Source: Gammaproteobacteria bacterium (lineage in GTDB: Bacteria > Pseudomonadota > Gammaproteobacteria > Steroidobacterales > Steroidobacteraceae). From it: a stretch of 64,000 bases of DNA. The position numbers and the translations under genes were made by a program. Shown piece by piece: positions 24,524 through 33,704 of this stretch; the stretch's first letter is position 1; each line of letters begins with the position of its first letter. Below the pieces are notes generated by a model. It was not told the origin of the DNA. It was given only the letters and a program-made list of their open reading frames with translations, and searched no databases. The DNA lies in contig RGUL01000001.1 in assembly GCA_010027845.1 (NCBI GenBank), positions 100,695-164,694 of the forward strand. Direction: 5' to 3'.

Positions 24524-26386
24524 ATGAAATTCTCGGTTCTGCTTTGGGGTATCCCGCAGGCGATGCGCCTGATGGCGACACTCTATCCGGAATACGCGGC
24601 CCGTCTGCGCGAGCGCAACCTTGTCGCGCAGTTCCGCCTGCAAGACGAACCCAAAGGCCGCTGGATCGAATTGCGCGACGGCAAAATCCGCTCCCGCGCG
24701 GGCTTGCATCCGAAGCCCGATCTCACCGTGCGCTTCAAAAATCGCGAAATCGCCGAGAGCTTCCTGACGCCGCCGTTCGACATGCTCGAGCGCATCGACG
24801 CAGCCAAAAATTTCAAGATCGGCATCGACGGCCCGGACGAGCTCGCGGTGTGGTTCATGGCGACGGTCGCGCGGCTCGAGACCATCACCTGGACGTCCGG
24901 CACCGACATGGGCGACGGGGTCACGCGCTACACCAACGGAACTAACTCCGGCCCGATCTTCGTCTACGTCAAAGACGGCAAGATCATCCGCACGACACCC
25001 ATCGACTTCACCGACGACGATGCACCGTCTTGGTCGATCGAGGCGCGCGGCAAAACTTTCAAGCCCTCGCGCCGCACCACCGTCGCATCGCACGGCATGT
25101 GCCAAAAGTCGATGGTGTACTCGAAGAACCGCATTCTCCAGCCGATGAAACGCGTCGACTTCGACCCCGATGGCGAGCGCAACATCCAAAATCGCGGGAA
25201 GTCCAAATTCGTGCCCATCAGTTGGGACGAAGCCACCGACATCGTCAGCAAAGAAATCAAGCGCGCCAAAGCCGTCGGCCCGGGTGCAATCGCGGTCGCC
25301 AACGGCTCGCACCACCAATGGGGCAACCTCGGGCACTACTTGAGCGCCTTCAATCGTTTTTGGAACCTGATCGGCGTCACCAAACTCGTGCACAACCCGG
25401 ACAGCTGGGAAGGCTGGTACTGGGGCGCAATGCACCACTGGGGCAACAGCCTGCGACTCGGCTGCCCGGAGTTTTACGGCACCGTCGAAGACTGTCTCAA
25501 AGAAGCCGAATTGATGGTGTTCTGGTCCAGCGACCCCGACGCGACCTACGGCTTCGACGGCACCGAGCGCCGCGAGTGGGCGAAGCAACTCGGCATCGAG
25601 ATGGTGCACATCGACCCGTACCTCAACCACACCGCCGCACACCTCGGCGGTAAGTGGATTTCGCCGAAGCCCGGCACCGACCCAGCGCTCGCCCAAGCGA
25701 TCTGCCACGTCTGGATCACCGAAAATCTCTACGACAAAAAATTCGTCACCGAGCGTGCGACCGGCTTCGAGGAATGGAAGGCCTACATCCTCGGTGAGAG
25801 CGACGGCGTCGCGAAAACACCAGAGTGGCAGGAGACAGAAACCGGCGTCCCGGCACGCGACGTGCGTGCGCTCGCGCGCAAGTGGGGCACTAAAAAAACC
25901 TATCTCGGTGCCGGTGGCTGGGGTGTGGGTTTAGGCGGCGCGAACCGCGGCCCGATGGGCGTGCAGTGGGCGCGCATGATGACGATCTTGGGCGCGATGC
26001 AAGGCTTCGGTCGCCCCGGTTCGAACTTCGGCAACCTGCAATTCGGCGCGCCGCTCGACTTCAACTTCTACTTCCCCGGCTACGCCGAAGGCAGCATGTC
26101 GGGTGATTTGCAATTCAGCGCGAACTCGGCGAACAACTATCAGCGCATGCCGCACATCGTCACCATGAGCTCGGTGCGGCAATCGATTCCGCGCATCTGG
26201 TTCCCCGAAGCGATCATGCAAGGCAAAGCGATGGGCTACCTCACCGACGTATCGTCGGTGACCGGTCAGTTTTTCCCCTTCGGCTACCCATCGCCCGGTC
26301 ACGTGCGCGTCGAGATGCTCTACAAATACGGCAGCGCCTCGTCGACTCGAACCGCTGGGTGCGCATGTACCAGCACGAAAATTTGA
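24524..26386 (+). CDS. SCP2-like domain fused to transhydroxylase-type molybdopterin oxidoreductase large subunit, 5' part (frameshifted)
   Basis: A strong AGGAGG site precedes the ATG. Residues 1-125 look like an SCP2 sterol-carrier-type domain (RWIELRDGKIRSR, DLTVRFKNREIAESFLT, FKIGIDGPDELAVWFMATV). From about residue 140 the protein follows the large subunit of Pelobacter pyrogallol-phloroglucinol transhydroxylase: GPIFVYVKDGKIIR, NPDSWEGWYWGAMHHWG, FWSSDPDATYGFDG, FYFPGYAEGSMSGD. That enzyme belongs to the DMSO-reductase family and binds two MGD but no Fe-S in this subunit, and no N-terminal cluster is seen here. After KYGSAS at about 26338 the frame is lost and the ORF ends in 20 foreign residues. 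The rest of the gene continues one frame over. Confidence 0.85.
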   Translation: MKFSVLLWGIPQAMRLMATLYPEYAARLRERNLVAQFRLQDEPKGRWIELRDGKIRSRAGLHPKPDLTVRFKNREIAESFLTPPFDMLERIDAAKNFKIGIDGPDELAVWFMATVARLETITWTSGTDMGDGVTRYTNGTNSGPIFVYVKDGKIIRTTPIDFTDDDAPSWSIEARGKTFKPSRRTTVASHGMCQKSMVYSKNRILQPMKRVDFDPDGERNIQNRGKSKFVPISWDEATDIVSKEIKRAKAVGPGAIAVANGSHHQWGNLGHYLSAFNRFWNLIGVTKLVHNPDSWEGWYWGAMHHWGNSLRLGCPEFYGTVEDCLKEAELMVFWSSDPDATYGFDGTERREWAKQLGIEMVHIDPYLNHTAAHLGGKWISPKPGTDPALAQAICHVWITENLYDKKFVTERATGFEEWKAYILGESDGVAKTPEWQETETGVPARDVRALARKWGTKKTYLGAGGWGVGLGGANRGPMGVQWARMMTILGAMQGFGRPGSNFGNLQFGAPLDFNFYFPGYAEGSMSGDLQFSANSANNYQRMPHIVTMSSVRQSIPRIWFPEAIMQGKAMGYLTDVSSVTGQFFPFGYPSPGHVRVEMLYKYGSASSTRTAGCACTSTKI

Positions 26387-27471
26387 AGTTCGTCGTCAAC
26401 CAATCGGTGTGGTGGGAAGGCGAAACGCCGTACGCCGACGTCATCCTGCCGGCTTGCACGGTGTTCGAACGTTGGGACATCAGCGAGTGGTACAACGTCG
26501 GTGCGGGCTACGTGCACCACATGTACTCAATGAACAACCACCGCGTCATCTCGATGCAACACAAAGCGATCGAGCCGCTCGGCGAATCGAAATCCGACTA
26601 CGACATCTTCCTCGCCATCGCGACGAAACTCGATCTCGGCGCCGTGTATTCGGAAGGCGGCAACACCGAACTCGACTGGTGTAAGCGCGTGTTCGATTCG
26701 TCGGATCTCTCCAAACGCATCACCTGGCGTGAATTTTTGAAGAAGGGCTATTACGTCGTGCCCGCCGACCCCGAACCGGCGCGGGCGCCGGCCGCGAACC
26801 GCTGGTTCTACGAAGGCCGCAAGAAAGACACGCCCGAGCCGTATCCGCTGCCTTCCGATTACGTGAACGGCTACGGCAACGGCCTACAAACCCCCTCCGG
26901 CAAATTCGAATTCATCGCGCAAACTTTGAAGCGCATCGACGATCCCGATCGCCCGCCGCTGAATAAGTACATGCCGCTCTACGAGAACAAGCAGGCCGAG
27001 CCGGAGCTCGCGAATTTCCCGCTGCAATTGCTCTCGCCGCACTCGCGCTATCCGTTCCACGTCATGGGCGACGACGAAGGCAGCAGCTTGCTCGACATCC
27101 GCGAGCACCGCATTTACAAAGATGGCCATTACTACCTCGTCGCACGCATCAGCCGCGAGGATGCCGCCGCGCGCGGCATCCACGACGACGATCTGATCCG
27201 ACTCTGGAACCATCGCGGCTCCGTGGTTTGCGCGGCCCAAGTGACCGACCGCTTGCGGCCGGGCGTGATCAGCGCCCCAACCGCGTCGGCGCAATATCGC
27301 CCGATGGGTGAGCCCGGCAAGTCGACCGATCTCGGCGGTTGCGTGAACTTACTCAACCCCAGCAAGCCGATCACCAAAAAATCGCACGGTATCCGTCCGA
27401 ACACCACGCTCATCCAAGTCGAGAAGTGGACCGGCGTCGACACGTGGAAGCCGTTGGCGGAGAGCGCGTGA
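26359..27471 (+). CDS. Transhydroxylase-type molybdopterin oxidoreductase large subunit, 3' part (frameshifted)
   Basis: This is the continuation of the gene begun at 24524. From 26338 this frame reads LVDSNRWV and then MYQHENLKFVVNQSVWWEGETPYADVILPACTVFERWDISEW. It goes on to the C-terminal MGD-binding beta-barrel domain (LSPHSRYPFHVMGD, ARGIHDDDLIRLWNHRGSV). All of this lines up with the transhydroxylase large subunit right after the 5' part. One missing base between about 26322 and 26345 explains the split; restored, the protein would have about 982 residues. No ribosome site precedes 26359 and no slippery heptamer is visible, so this is either a sequencing error or a true mutation. Its stop overlaps the small-subunit start (TGATG). 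Confidence 0.85.
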   Translation: MRMYQHENLKFVVNQSVWWEGETPYADVILPACTVFERWDISEWYNVGAGYVHHMYSMNNHRVISMQHKAIEPLGESKSDYDIFLAIATKLDLGAVYSEGGNTELDWCKRVFDSSDLSKRITWREFLKKGYYVVPADPEPARAPAANRWFYEGRKKDTPEPYPLPSDYVNGYGNGLQTPSGKFEFIAQTLKRIDDPDRPPLNKYMPLYENKQAEPELANFPLQLLSPHSRYPFHVMGDDEGSSLLDIREHRIYKDGHYYLVARISREDAAARGIHDDDLIRLWNHRGSVVCAAQVTDRLRPGVISAPTASAQYRPMGEPGKSTDLGGCVNLLNPSKPITKKSHGIRPNTTLIQVEKWTGVDTWKPLAESA

Positions 27472-28316
27472 TGACCAAAAAATGGAATCTCGTCGTCGAC
27501 GTCGAGCGCTGCGACAACTGTCGCGCCTGTTTCCTCGCGGTCAAAGACGAGTACATCGGCAACGATTTTCCCGGTTATTCGGCACCGCAACCGGCGCAGG
27601 GCCATAACTGGTTGGAGATCCGACGCCGTGAGCGCGGCAGCTACCCCATCATCGATGCCAACTTCATGCCGGTGACCTGCAACCACTGCGACGACGCCCC
27701 GTGTATGAAAGTCGCGCGCGACGGCGCGGTGCGCAAACGCGCCGATGGCATCGTGTTGATCGATCCGGTGAAGTCCAAAGGTCAAAAACAAATCGTCGAC
27801 GCCTGCCCGTACGGCGCGATCAGCTGGAACGCCGAACGCGAGATTCCGCAAGCATGGACCTTTGACGCGCATCTACTCGACCGCGGTTGGGAGAAGACGC
27901 GCGCCGAACAGGCCTGCCCGACCAACGTATTCCGCACCCTCAAAGTCGACGATGCCGAGATGCAGCGCCTCGTGCAGGCGGAGGGCCTGCAAGTCGATCG
28001 ACCCGAACTCGGTACGAAGCCGCGGGTGTACTACAAAAATTTGCACCGGATGTCGCACTGCTTCGTCGGCGGCACCGTGGTGCACCGGGTGGGCGGCGTC
28101 GAGGAATGCGCCGCCGGCGCGACGGTCGTGCTACACAAGGACGGCCGGGAAGTCGCCCGTACCACCACCGACACCTTCGGCGAATTCAAGATCGACCACC
28201 TGCCCGCGGGCAGCGGTCGGTACGACCTTGAGATCAGCGCGGCGGCCGGACGGACGAGAACCGGCTTCGAAATCGCCGATTCCAGCCCCTATCTAGGCCT
28301 CTTGACCCTCGCTTGA
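27471..28316 (+). CDS. Transhydroxylase-type iron-sulfur small subunit with C-terminal transthyretin-like domain
   Basis: A 281-residue electron-transfer subunit. The ferredoxin-like part (residues 1-200) has cysteine groups CDNCRAC, CNHCDDAPC, ACPYGAISW and ACPTNVF, fitting three [4Fe-4S] clusters. Residues of about 205-281 form a beta-sandwich of the Cna-B/transthyretin type (AGATVVLHKDGREVARTTTDTFGEFKIDHLPAG). This combination is the distinctive layout of the pyrogallol-phloroglucinol transhydroxylase small subunit. It has no Tat signal, so the complex is cytoplasmic. It follows the large subunit with a one-base overlap. The presence of both subunits suggests transfer of hydroxyl groups between phenolic compounds, or another reaction without net redox change. 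Confidence 0.9.
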   Translation: MTKKWNLVVDVERCDNCRACFLAVKDEYIGNDFPGYSAPQPAQGHNWLEIRRRERGSYPIIDANFMPVTCNHCDDAPCMKVARDGAVRKRADGIVLIDPVKSKGQKQIVDACPYGAISWNAEREIPQAWTFDAHLLDRGWEKTRAEQACPTNVFRTLKVDDAEMQRLVQAEGLQVDRPELGTKPRVYYKNLHRMSHCFVGGTVVHRVGGVEECAAGATVVLHKDGREVARTTTDTFGEFKIDHLPAGSGRYDLEISAAAGRTRTGFEIADSSPYLGLLTLA

Positions 28317-28346
28317 GGGCTCACAAGCCCTTGAATTTCGTGGGAT

Positions 28347-28366
28347 CACCGCCACCTATGGCGGTG
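28347..28366 (+). promoter_or_regulatory. Perfect 7-bp stem-loop between the molybdoenzyme and htpX
   Basis: CACCGCC (28347-28353) and GGCGGTG (28360-28366) pair around ACCTAT. No T tract follows, so it is a weak terminator candidate. A CTTGAA hexamer at 28330-28335 and CCACCTAT at 28352-28359 recall a heat-shock sigma32 promoter for htpX, but the 16-base spacing is longer than normal. Confidence 0.35.
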
Positions 28367-28463
28367 TGGCCCCGGGCCGGCTAAATTTGCGTCGCCGATT
28401 GAACCGACGCAAGAAAGTCGGGTCCAATCGACCAACCCCTTACATGGAGTTTCGCTCACCGTC

Positions 28464-29351
28464 ATGAAACGCATCCTGCTGTTCCTCGTCACCAACCTCG
28501 CCGTCATGCTGGTGCTCTCGCTCGTGATGCGCCTGCTCGGCATCGACGAGTACATCGCAGCCCAAGGCGGCAGCGCTTGGGGTCTGCTCGTGTTCGCGGC
28601 GGTGTTCGGCTTCGGCGGCGCGATCATCTCGCTCTTGATGTCGAAATGGAGCGCGAAGCGCATGATGGGCGTCGAGGTCATCACCTCGCCCGCCAATGCC
28701 ACGGAGCAGTGGCTCGTCGACACCGTCCGATCGCAAGCGCAGCGCGCTGGCATCGGCATGCCGGAAGTTGGCATCTTCGACTCGCCGGAGCCAAACGCCT
28801 TCGCCACCGGCGCCAACCGCAATGCTGCGCTGGTCGCGGTCAGCACCGGACTTTTGAACCGCATGACGCGCGAGCAAGTCGAGGCCGTGCTCGGCCACGA
28901 GATCGGCCACGTCGCCAACGGCGATATGGTCACGCTCACCCTGATCCAGGGTGTCGTGAACACCTTCGTGATCTTCCTCGCGCGCATCATCGGCAACTTC
29001 GTCGACAAAGCGATCTTCAAAAACGAGAAGGAAGGCGGCATCGGCTATTTCGTCACCGTGATGGTGGCGGAAATCTGCCTCGGCATTCTCGCCAGCGTCA
29101 TCGTCGCCTGGTTCTCGCGGCAGCGTGAATTCCGCGCGGATGCCGCCGGTGCGATCCTCGCGAGCCCGCGCCACATGATCGGCGCACTCGAAGCGTTGAA
29201 GCGCGCACACGAGCCGGAAGGTCTGCCGCAGCAAATGTCGGCGTTCGGCATCAACGCCGGCACGCCCTCGGGCCTGCGACGCCTGTTCATGAGCCACCCA
29301 CCGCTCGATGAGCGTATCGAGATGCTGCGCCGCACGCACGGCATCGACTGA
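28464..29351 (+). CDS. htpX: Membrane-bound zinc metalloprotease HtpX
   Basis: A 295-residue inner-membrane protease of the M48 family that degrades damaged membrane proteins. Two N-terminal hydrophobic segments (residues 4-25 and 38-58) come before the zinc site [10 protein letters not shown]; two further hydrophobic segments and the third-ligand region [10 protein letters not shown] follow. The sequence [15 protein letters not shown] and the C-terminal [15 protein letters not shown] are typical. Length matches E. coli HtpX (293). In E. coli it is stress-induced; a possible heat-shock promoter lies upstream here. It is 17 bases before the desaturase gene. Confidence 0.96.
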   Translation: MKRILLFLVTNLAVMLVLSLVMRLLGIDEYIAAQGGSAWGLLVFAAVFGFGGAIISLLMSKWSAKRMMGVEVITSPANATEQWLVDTVRSQAQRAGIGMPEVGIFDSPEPNAFATGANRNAALVAVSTGLLNRMTREQVEAVLGHEIGHVANGDMVTLTLIQGVVNTFVIFLARIIGNFVDKAIFKNEKEGGIGYFVTVMVAEICLGILASVIVAWFSRQREFRADAAGAILASPRHMIGALEALKRAHEPEGLPQQMSAFGINAGTPSGLRRLFMSHPPLDERIEMLRRTHGID

Positions 29352-29368
29352 CGGCACCGCTCTAGGGC

Positions 29369-30325
29369 ATGTTTCGCGCGTTCGGCACCGCTCTCGTCCG
29401 CTGGTTCGATACGGGCCCGTTGACCGTCGAGGTCGACGGGCACGAGCGAGCGGCGTTGCCCGATCGCATCGAGTGGGCGCGCATCCTGCCGTTCATTTTG
29501 ATGCACGCGACCTGCTTGTGCGTGATCTGGGTCGGCTGGAGCCCGGTAGCGGTGGCGGTCGCGATCGGCGCGTACCTCGTGCGCATGTTCGCGATCACCG
29601 GCTTCTACCACCGCTACTTCTCGCATCGCTCGTTCAAAACTTCGCGCGTCGGTCAATTCGTCTTCGGCGTGATCGGCGCGACGGCCGTGCAGCGCGGACC
29701 GGTGTGGTGGGCCGCGCATCACCGCCACCACCACGCCTACTCCGATAAACCGGAAGACGTGCACTCGCCCGCGCAGCACGGATTTTTGAAGTCGCACATG
29801 GGCTGGTTCTTGACCTCGAACGGCTTTCGACCGGATCTGCGACGCGTGCGTGATCTGTTGCAATTTCCAGAACTGCAATGGCTAGACCGCTTCGACATCT
29901 TGGTGCCGGTGGCATTCGCAGTCGGCATGTTCGGCCTCGGCGTACTGCTCGAGGACGTCGCCCCGGAACTCGGCACGACCGGCTGGCAGATGTTGATTTG
30001 GGGCTTCTTCATCTCGACCGTCGCCTGCTACCACGGTACGTACACCATCAACTCGCTGTCGCACGTGTTCGGGCGTCAGCGTTACCGCACCGGAGACACG
30101 AGTCGCAACAATTGGTTGCTCGCGATCATCACGCTCGGCGAGGGGTGGCACAATAACCACCATCACTACCCGAGTGCGACGCGACAAGGTTTCTACTGGT
30201 GGGAAGTCGACATCACCTTTTACGTGCTGAAGCTGCTCAGCTGGCTCGGCATCATCTGGGATCTGAAGCCCGTGCCCACCTCCGTGCGCGACCACTCGTC
30301 GCGCCGCATCGTCCCACTGCGCTGA
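29369..30325 (+). CDS. Membrane acyl-CoA/acyl-lipid delta-9-type fatty acid desaturase
   Basis: A 318-residue di-iron membrane desaturase with the three histidine boxes HRYFSH, HHRHHH and HNNHHHYP in family order and spacing, between hydrophobic segments. It introduces a cis double bond into saturated acyl chains using O2 and an electron donor, which implies aerobic growth. Downstream in the same operon are a cyclopropane synthase and two redox-type proteins that can act on unsaturated chains, so it may create their substrate. The start at 29369 leaves 17 bases after htpX. Confidence 0.93.
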   Translation: MFRAFGTALVRWFDTGPLTVEVDGHERAALPDRIEWARILPFILMHATCLCVIWVGWSPVAVAVAIGAYLVRMFAITGFYHRYFSHRSFKTSRVGQFVFGVIGATAVQRGPVWWAAHHRHHHAYSDKPEDVHSPAQHGFLKSHMGWFLTSNGFRPDLRRVRDLLQFPELQWLDRFDILVPVAFAVGMFGLGVLLEDVAPELGTTGWQMLIWGFFISTVACYHGTYTINSLSHVFGRQRYRTGDTSRNNWLLAIITLGEGWHNNHHHYPSATRQGFYWWEVDITFYVLKLLSWLGIIWDLKPVPTSVRDHSSRRIVPLR

Positions 30326-30341
30326 TCACGCGAGCGCGCCG

Positions 30342-31643
30342 ATGAGCCGGGTCGCCATCATCGGCACCGGCATCGCCGGCATGACGGTCGCGCACCATCT
30401 GCATCGCGACCACGACCTGACGCTTTTCGAAGCCGCCAACTATGTCGGCGGTCACACGGCGACGGTCGACGTCGAGCACGGCGGCAAACGTTACGCCGTC
30501 GACACCGGCTTCATCGTCTTCAACGACTGGACCTATCCGAATTTCATCGCACTGCTCGACGAACTCGGCGTCGCCTGGCAGTGGTCCGACATGAGCTTTT
30601 CTTTGCGTTGCGAACGCAGCGGCCTCGAATACAACGGCACCAGCGTCAACGCACTGTTCGCGCAACGACGAAATATTTTTCGCCCGTCTTTCCTGCGCAT
30701 GATCCGCGACATCCTGCGCTTCAACGAGCGTTGCCGCGCCCTGCTCGCGGATGAACGGGGTTCTTTGACCCTCGGTGAATATTTAGGACGCGAAGGATAT
30801 TCACAAGCCTTCGTCGAACGCTACATCGTGCCGATGGGACGGGCGATCTGGTCGGCGACCGATCGCGCGATGCTCGAATTCCCGGCGCGTTTCTTCGTCG
30901 ATTTCTTCGATCGTCACGGATTTTTGAACGTCGACGATCGACCGGTGTGGCGCACCGTACGCGGTGGTTCGCGCGAATATGCGCGCAAACTGGTGGCGCC
31001 GTTCCACGATCGTATCGCGCTCTCGACACCGATCCGCCGCGTGCGGCGCGATGCGACGGGCGTGACCGTGACGACCGCACGAGGCGACGAAGCGCGTTTC
31101 GATCACGTGTTCTTCGCCTGTCATTCGGACCAGGCGCTTGCGATGCTTGATGATGCGAGCACGGCCGAACGCGAGGTGCTCGGTGCGTTTCCTTACCAAA
31201 CCAACGACGCGACGCTGCACACCGATGCGCGGCTGCTGCCGCGACGGCCACTCGCACGGGCGGCCTGGAACTATCACCTGACGGATCGTCCGCAAGAACG
31301 CGTGCCCGTCACGTACGACATGAACACACTGCAGTCGATCGATGCGCCCGTGCGATTTTTGTTGACCCTCAATCGCGAGGCTGACATCGACCCCACGACG
31401 ATCATCGATCGCTATCGCTACGACCACCCGGTGTACACGCCCGCCGCGGTTGCTGCCCAAGCCGAACGCCGACGCGTGAGTGGTGTGAATCGCAGTTACT
31501 ACTGCGGCGCCTACTGGCGCTACGGCTTTCACGAAGATGGCGTCGTGAGCGGTCTTTGGGCCTTGCAGGATTTTGCGCAGGCGACGCAGGGTGTGCCGCC
31601 GCCCGCCCCGATCCTCGCACCGACGCGTCGTTCGCGGGGCTGA
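30342..31643 (+). CDS. FAD-dependent amine-oxidase-like protein (COG2907 type)
   Basis: A 433-residue flavoprotein with the N-terminal dinucleotide motif VAIIGTGIAGMTVAHHL and the following EAANYVGGHTATVDVEH, VDTGFIVFND and RGGSREYARKL segments of the COG2907 amine-oxidase-like group. The group is regularly found next to DUF1365 and a cyclopropane-synthase-like gene in proteobacteria, as here (seven bases before DUF1365). Relatives in such clusters have been linked to modified membrane fatty acids, including furan fatty acids and the singlet-oxygen response in Rhodobacter. A role here as an acyl-chain desaturase or oxidase is inference from that context. Confidence 0.85.
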   Translation: MSRVAIIGTGIAGMTVAHHLHRDHDLTLFEAANYVGGHTATVDVEHGGKRYAVDTGFIVFNDWTYPNFIALLDELGVAWQWSDMSFSLRCERSGLEYNGTSVNALFAQRRNIFRPSFLRMIRDILRFNERCRALLADERGSLTLGEYLGREGYSQAFVERYIVPMGRAIWSATDRAMLEFPARFFVDFFDRHGFLNVDDRPVWRTVRGGSREYARKLVAPFHDRIALSTPIRRVRRDATGVTVTTARGDEARFDHVFFACHSDQALAMLDDASTAEREVLGAFPYQTNDATLHTDARLLPRRPLARAAWNYHLTDRPQERVPVTYDMNTLQSIDAPVRFLLTLNREADIDPTTIIDRYRYDHPVYTPAAVAAQAERRRVSGVNRSYYCGAYWRYGFHEDGVVSGLWALQDFAQATQGVPPPAPILAPTRRSRG

Positions 31644-31650
31644 TCGCGAG

Positions 31651-32427
31651 ATGTTGGCCGATCGCAATAGTTGCCTCTACGTCGGCCAGATTCGACATCG
31701 GCGGCATGCCCCGCGCCGCAACGACTTTCGCTACCGCATCTACCTCAATTGCATCGACCTCGACGAACTCGACCGCATCTTCGCGCGGCGCTGGTTTTGG
31801 TCGGTGAATCGGCCGAATCTGGCATCGTTTCGCCGTAGCGATTTTCTCGGCGACCCCACGGTGCCGCTCGATCGCGCAGTGCGTGACCGCATCGAGGTGG
31901 AAACGGGTATACGACCGAGCGGACCGATCCGGCTCGTCGCACACCTGCGGCATTTCGGATACAACTTCAACCCGGTGAGTTTCTACTACGTGTACGATGC
32001 CTCCGGCAAAAATCTGGAATTCGTCGTGGCCGAGATCACTAACACCCCCTGGGACGAACGTCATGCGTACGTTCTGCCCGTCGCGAGCGCCGAGCGCGTC
32101 GGTGCGCACGTCCTGCGCTGGCAATTCGACAAACGCTTTCACGTCTCGCCGTTTTTGCCGATGGACATGCGCTATGACTGGCGCTTCTCGATACCGGGCG
32201 ATCGACTCGACGTCCACATGGAAAATCGTCGTGGCGATACGCTCGTCTTCGATGCGACGCTCACGCTGCACCGCGAGCCCTTGAGCGGCACGACGCTCGC
32301 GCGCGCACTATTAGCGTTCCCCTTGATCACGCTCAAAGTGAGCTACGCGATCTACTGGCAAGCGCTGCGTCTGCTGCTCAAGCGCACACCGTTCTTCACC
32401 CACCCCGATAAGTTGCCTGCCCCATGA
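31651..32427 (+). CDS. DUF1365 family protein
   Basis: A 258-residue protein beginning LYVGQIRHRRHAPRRNDFRYRIYL, with the DUF1365 hallmarks HFGYNFNPVSFYYVYD, NTPWDERHAYVLP and KRFHVSPFLPMDMRYDWRF. The biochemical function is not established. The family is nearly always located between an amine-oxidase-like flavoprotein and a cyclopropane-synthase-like gene. Its stop overlaps the next start by four bases (ATGA). It is probably involved in the same acyl-chain modification. Confidence 0.87.
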   Translation: MLADRNSCLYVGQIRHRRHAPRRNDFRYRIYLNCIDLDELDRIFARRWFWSVNRPNLASFRRSDFLGDPTVPLDRAVRDRIEVETGIRPSGPIRLVAHLRHFGYNFNPVSFYYVYDASGKNLEFVVAEITNTPWDERHAYVLPVASAERVGAHVLRWQFDKRFHVSPFLPMDMRYDWRFSIPGDRLDVHMENRRGDTLVFDATLTLHREPLSGTTLARALLAFPLITLKVSYAIYWQALRLLLKRTPFFTHPDKLPAP

Positions 32428-33704
32428 ACGAAGACGTGCGCAAACCTTCCATCGTTCCGGTCGAGGTCGGCTCGCGCCGCGCGTCGTGGCTCGCACGACT
32501 CGGACGCAAACTGTTGTTGTCGCAATTCGCACGATTACGCGACGGCGAACTCACGCTCATCGAACCCGACGGGCGTCGCCACATCTTTGGTCGACGCACG
32601 CCGCGCCTCGATCTCGCCGTACGGCTCGAAGTGCTCGATGCGCAGTTGTATGCCGACGCCGCTTTCGGCGGCACGGTCGGCGCCGGCGAGGCCTATATCC
32701 GCGGTCTTTGGCGCTGCGACGATCTGACCGGCATCGTGCGCATGTTCGTCGCCAACCGCGACATGATGAACGCCGTCGACGGCCGTTGGACGTTCGTCAC
32801 GCAACCCTTCCTGCAGGCCTTCCATTTTTTGAATCAAAACAGCAAGCGGGGCAGTTCGCGCAACATCGCTGCACATTACGATCTCGGCAACGCGCTCTAT
32901 CAATTAATGCTCGATCCGAGCATGGCCTATTCGTGCGCGATCTTCGCAGACGACACGACCACCCTCGAACAGGCGCAAATTGCAAAATTCGACGCGGTCT
33001 GTCGCAAGCTCGATTTGCGCGCGGGCGATCGAGTGGTCGAGATCGGCACCGGCTGGGGCGGGCTCGCGATGCACGCCGCGAGTCGCTATGGCTGTCACGT
33101 CACCACCACCACGATCTCGCGCGAACAACACGACTATGCTCGTGAAAAAATCGCGCGCGCCGGATTATCGGACCGCATCACGTTGCTGCTCGAAGATTAC
33201 CGCGACTTGCGCGGCACCTTCGACAAAGCGATGTCGATCGAAATGATAGAGGCGGTGGGCGCGAATTACCTCGACACCTACCTCGCCAAATGTTCCACGC
33301 TGCTCGCCCCCCACGGCGCGATGCTGCTACAAGCGATCACGCTTCAAGATCAATTTTACGAGCGCGCCAGCAAGTCGGTCGATTACATCCAGCGCTTCGT
33401 GTTTCCGGGAAGTTTCATTCCGAGCGTCGCGCTCATCAGCGACGCCTTGCGTCGCGTCACCGATCTCAAAGTGTTCGCGCTCGAGGACATCGGCCCGCAC
33501 TACACCCGCACCCTGCGCGAGTGGCGACAAAGATTCTTCGGCAATCTCGATGCGGTGCGCTCGCTCGGTTACCCCGAGAGTTTCGTGCGCCTGTGGGAAT
33601 ATTACCTCTGCTACTGCGAGGGCGGCTTCGCGGAGCGACAACTCGGCGACGTGCAACTGCTGCTCACGAAACCCGACTGTCGACTGCGCCCGCTCGCCAT
33701 ATGA
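32424..33704 (+). CDS. Cyclopropane-fatty-acyl-phospholipid synthase-like methyltransferase
   Basis: A 426-residue protein of the Cfa family with RNIAAHYDLGNALYQLMLDPSMAYSCAIF, VVEIGTGWGGLAMHAASRYG and FDKAMSIEMIEAVG. It diverges from the cfa product at 13028-14224, with a different N-terminal 100 residues, and belongs to the group found with DUF1365. It may add a methyl or methylene group to unsaturated membrane lipids other than the standard Cfa product. It is coupled by four-base overlaps to DUF1365 before it and the FAD oxidase after it. Confidence 0.9.
   Translation: MNEDVRKPSIVPVEVGSRRASWLARLGRKLLLSQFARLRDGELTLIEPDGRRHIFGRRTPRLDLAVRLEVLDAQLYADAAFGGTVGAGEAYIRGLWRCDDLTGIVRMFVANRDMMNAVDGRWTFVTQPFLQAFHFLNQNSKRGSSRNIAAHYDLGNALYQLMLDPSMAYSCAIFADDTTTLEQAQIAKFDAVCRKLDLRAGDRVVEIGTGWGGLAMHAASRYGCHVTTTTISREQHDYAREKIARAGLSDRITLLLEDYRDLRGTFDKAMSIEMIEAVGANYLDTYLAKCSTLLAPHGAMLLQAITLQDQFYERASKSVDYIQRFVFPGSFIPSVALISDALRRVTDLKVFALEDIGPHYTRTLREWRQRFFGNLDAVRSLGYPESFVRLWEYYLCYCEGGFAERQLGDVQLLLTKPDCRLRPLAI

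Noticed and set aside
26322-26386. Programmed -1 frameshift or selenocysteine at the large-subunit break
   Set aside because: No slippery heptamer or strong downstream structure is seen, and reading through the TGA at 26384 stays in the wrong frame.
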